Origin: Candidatus Thioglobus sp.
GTDB lineage: Bacteria > Pseudomonadota > Gammaproteobacteria > PS1 > Pseudothioglobaceae
Direction: 5' to 3'
Assembly: GCA_012959965.1 (NCBI GenBank)
Contig: DUCF01000090.1
Coordinates: 1 to 58,123 of the forward strand
Length of the DNA: 58,123 nt
Part shown: positions 56,825 to 58,123 of the stretch, piece by piece
How the letters are laid out: each line of letters starts with the position of its first letter
Numbering within the stretch: the first letter of the stretch is position 1
Notes under the pieces: generated by a model
Databases searched by the model: none
What the model was told of the DNA's origin: nothing
The model's input: only the letters and a program-made list of their open reading frames with translations
Made by a program: the position numbers and the translations under genes

Positions 56825-58123
56825 TTAGGGTTTTTTCGCATCGAAGTGGCTTTTAAAGCCACGCCATACTTGATGATAGTTCGTTTGTCTAAGAGGGCTA
56901 CTAAGGGCTTTTTTGCTGACTGAATACGCCAAATTACTCTCAAACATAAAAGCCATCGTCTTATCAAGATACTCTGGCTCTAAATCTTTATGACTGGCCT
57001 TCTCAAAAGTCTTAACATCGGGGCCGTGCAAGCTCATGGTGTTGTGTAGACTAGCACCACCCGGCACAAAACCCTCAGCCTTAGCATCGTAGGCGCCTTC
57101 AATCAAACCCATAAACTCACTCATAATATTTCGATGGAACCAAGGCGGACGAAAGGTGTCTTCAGCCACCATCCAACGTGGTGGGAAAATAACAAAATCG
57201 CAATTAGCCACACCGGCTCTCGAAGAAGGTGAAGTAAGTACAGTAAAGATAGAGGGGTCGCAGTGATCAAAACTGACACTGTTAATGACATTAAAGCGAC
57301 TAAGATCGTATTTATAGGGTGCGTAATTACCATGCCAGGCCACCACATTCAGTGGCGAGTGATCCAAAGTTGATTGCCACAGCTGCCCGCCAAATTTGTT
57401 CAATAATGTGAACTCTGCAACAATGTCCTCATATCCAGCAACCGGAGTTAAAAAATCTCTAGAGCTAGCAAGTCCGTTAGCGCCAATAGGGCCAAGATTT
57501 GGGAGCTCAAAAGGAGCGCCGTAGTTCTCACAAACATAACCTCTGGCAAAGGTCTCTGATTCTTCCAACATCACTTGAAATATCAATCCTCGAGGGATTA
57601 CACAAATCTCTTTGGGTGCAACATCGATCACGCCCATCTCTGTGGAAATACAAAGCGCGCCTTGTTGCGGCACAATTAACATCTCGCCATCGGAGTTGTA
57701 GAAATAGCCGTCCATATCGCTATTGGCAGCGTATGAAAAGACACCAACTCCCAGTTGAGTTCCTACAGAACCGTTGCCGCACACCGCAAAAAGACCATCG
57801 ATAAAATCCGTTTTAGCCGTTGGTGCGCTTTGAGCATCCCAGCGCATTTGATTGGGACTACTAATCACGTCCTCTACCGAGAGCGATAAACCCTCATGAA
57901 GTGCAGGTTCGAAATCCGCCGTTATGGCACTAGGACGAATCCGATACAACCAGGATCGTCTATTACTCTCCCTTGGCGCGGTAAAAGCACTGCCAGAAAA
58001 CTGCTCAGCATAAAGACCGTGCGCACATTTTTGCGGTGAGTTGCGCCCAACAGGCAGTGCTCCAGCTAACGCTTCAGTCTCGAAGTGATTGCCAAAGCCA
58101 CTTTGGTATCCTCTATTGTCAGT
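56825..58123 (-). CDS. hmgA: Homogentisate 1,2-dioxygenase, 5' end outside window
   Basis: Iron dioxygenase that opens the ring of homogentisate. About 432 residues are visible, and the frame is open to the window edge. The visible start [21 protein letters not shown] and [12 protein letters not shown]-like segment match the family N-terminus, so only a few codons are missing. Iron-site segments [11 protein letters not shown] and [16 protein letters not shown] are present. First gene of the hmgA-fahA-maiA operon. The upstream hpd or regulator is outside the window. Confidence 0.96.
   Translation of the reverse strand, partial: TDNRGYQSGFGNHFETEALAGALPVGRNSPQKCAHGLYAEQFSGSAFTAPRESNRRSWLYRIRPSAITADFEPALHEGLSLSVEDVISSPNQMRWDAQSAPTAKTDFIDGLFAVCGNGSVGTQLGVGVFSYAANSDMDGYFYNSDGEMLIVPQQGALCISTEMGVIDVAPKEICVIPRGLIFQVMLEESETFARGYVCENYGAPFELPNLGPIGANGLASSRDFLTPVAGYEDIVAEFTLLNKFGGQLWQSTLDHSPLNVVAWHGNYAPYKYDLSRFNVINSVSFDHCDPSIFTVLTSPSSRAGVANCDFVIFPPRWMVAEDTFRPPWFHRNIMSEFMGLIEGAYDAKAEGFVPGGASLHNTMSLHGPDVKTFEKASHKDLEPEYLDKTMAFMFESNLAYSVSKKALSSPLRQTNYHQVWRGFKSHFDAKKP

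Overview
The window reads as ordinary chromosome of a Gram-negative gammaproteobacterium, probably marine. Signs of this are LPS genes (kdsA, kdsB, lpxK), a Lol lipoprotein export system, infA next to a tRNA-Leu, a divergent metR/metF pair, a Na+-pumping oxaloacetate decarboxylase, a ProX-type osmolyte-binding protein, and a DsrC/DsrM/DsrK set closely resembling those of sulfur-oxidising gammaproteobacteria. The base composition is moderately low in GC by eye. I cannot place it to genus. Genes are tightly packed, with many 1-8 base start/stop overlaps, and no integrase, transposase, phage gene or CRISPR array was seen.

Layout. 1-8.2 kb: the 5' part of an osmolyte-binding protein gene, then gyrA, and a queD-folE2-DAHP synthase run ending beside parC, so both type IIA topoisomerase A subunits lie within 7.3 kb. 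8.4-14 kb: an accessory stretch with a HIT protein, a short-chain dehydrogenase gene broken by an in-frame TGA, several membrane transporters and an acyltransferase. 14-19.6 kb: a complete branched-chain amino-acid-type ABC importer (livG-F-H-M, with livJ behind its own leader) carrying clear repeated control motifs. 19.6-24.3 kb: flavoprotein, YciI, dapB, kdsA, and on the other strand trpC-osmC-small membrane protein. 24.3-27.1 kb: tRNA-Ser, thiG, then a divergent acuI/hxlR pair followed by a decayed second copy of the 3' end of thiG. 27-34 kb: a phospholipid acyltransferase, small enzymes, bioF-bioH and purE-purK.

34-39.6 kb: an lpxK-ycaR-kdsB-folD-glutaredoxin operon divergent from a single Lol permease plus lolD. 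39.6-43.2 kb: panD, whose pyruvoyl-forming serine codon reads as leucine, and the oadG-oadA-oadB sodium pump. 43.6-50.4 kb: tRNA-Leu and infA, metR/metF, a hemD operon with an unrecognised gene, a Na+/Ca2+ antiporter, tsaE and an AmiC-type amidase. 50.4-54.7 kb: gltD-dsrC-dsrM-dsrK, with no dsrAB and no gltB in view. 54.8-58.1 kb: hmgA-fahA-maiA for homogentisate breakdown.

The most noteworthy points are the detached DsrC-DsrMK module linked to an orphan GltD, the panD active-site change, the acuI/hxlR cassette flanked by a thiG remnant, and a shared TTTTGCAG motif in front of both liv transcription units.
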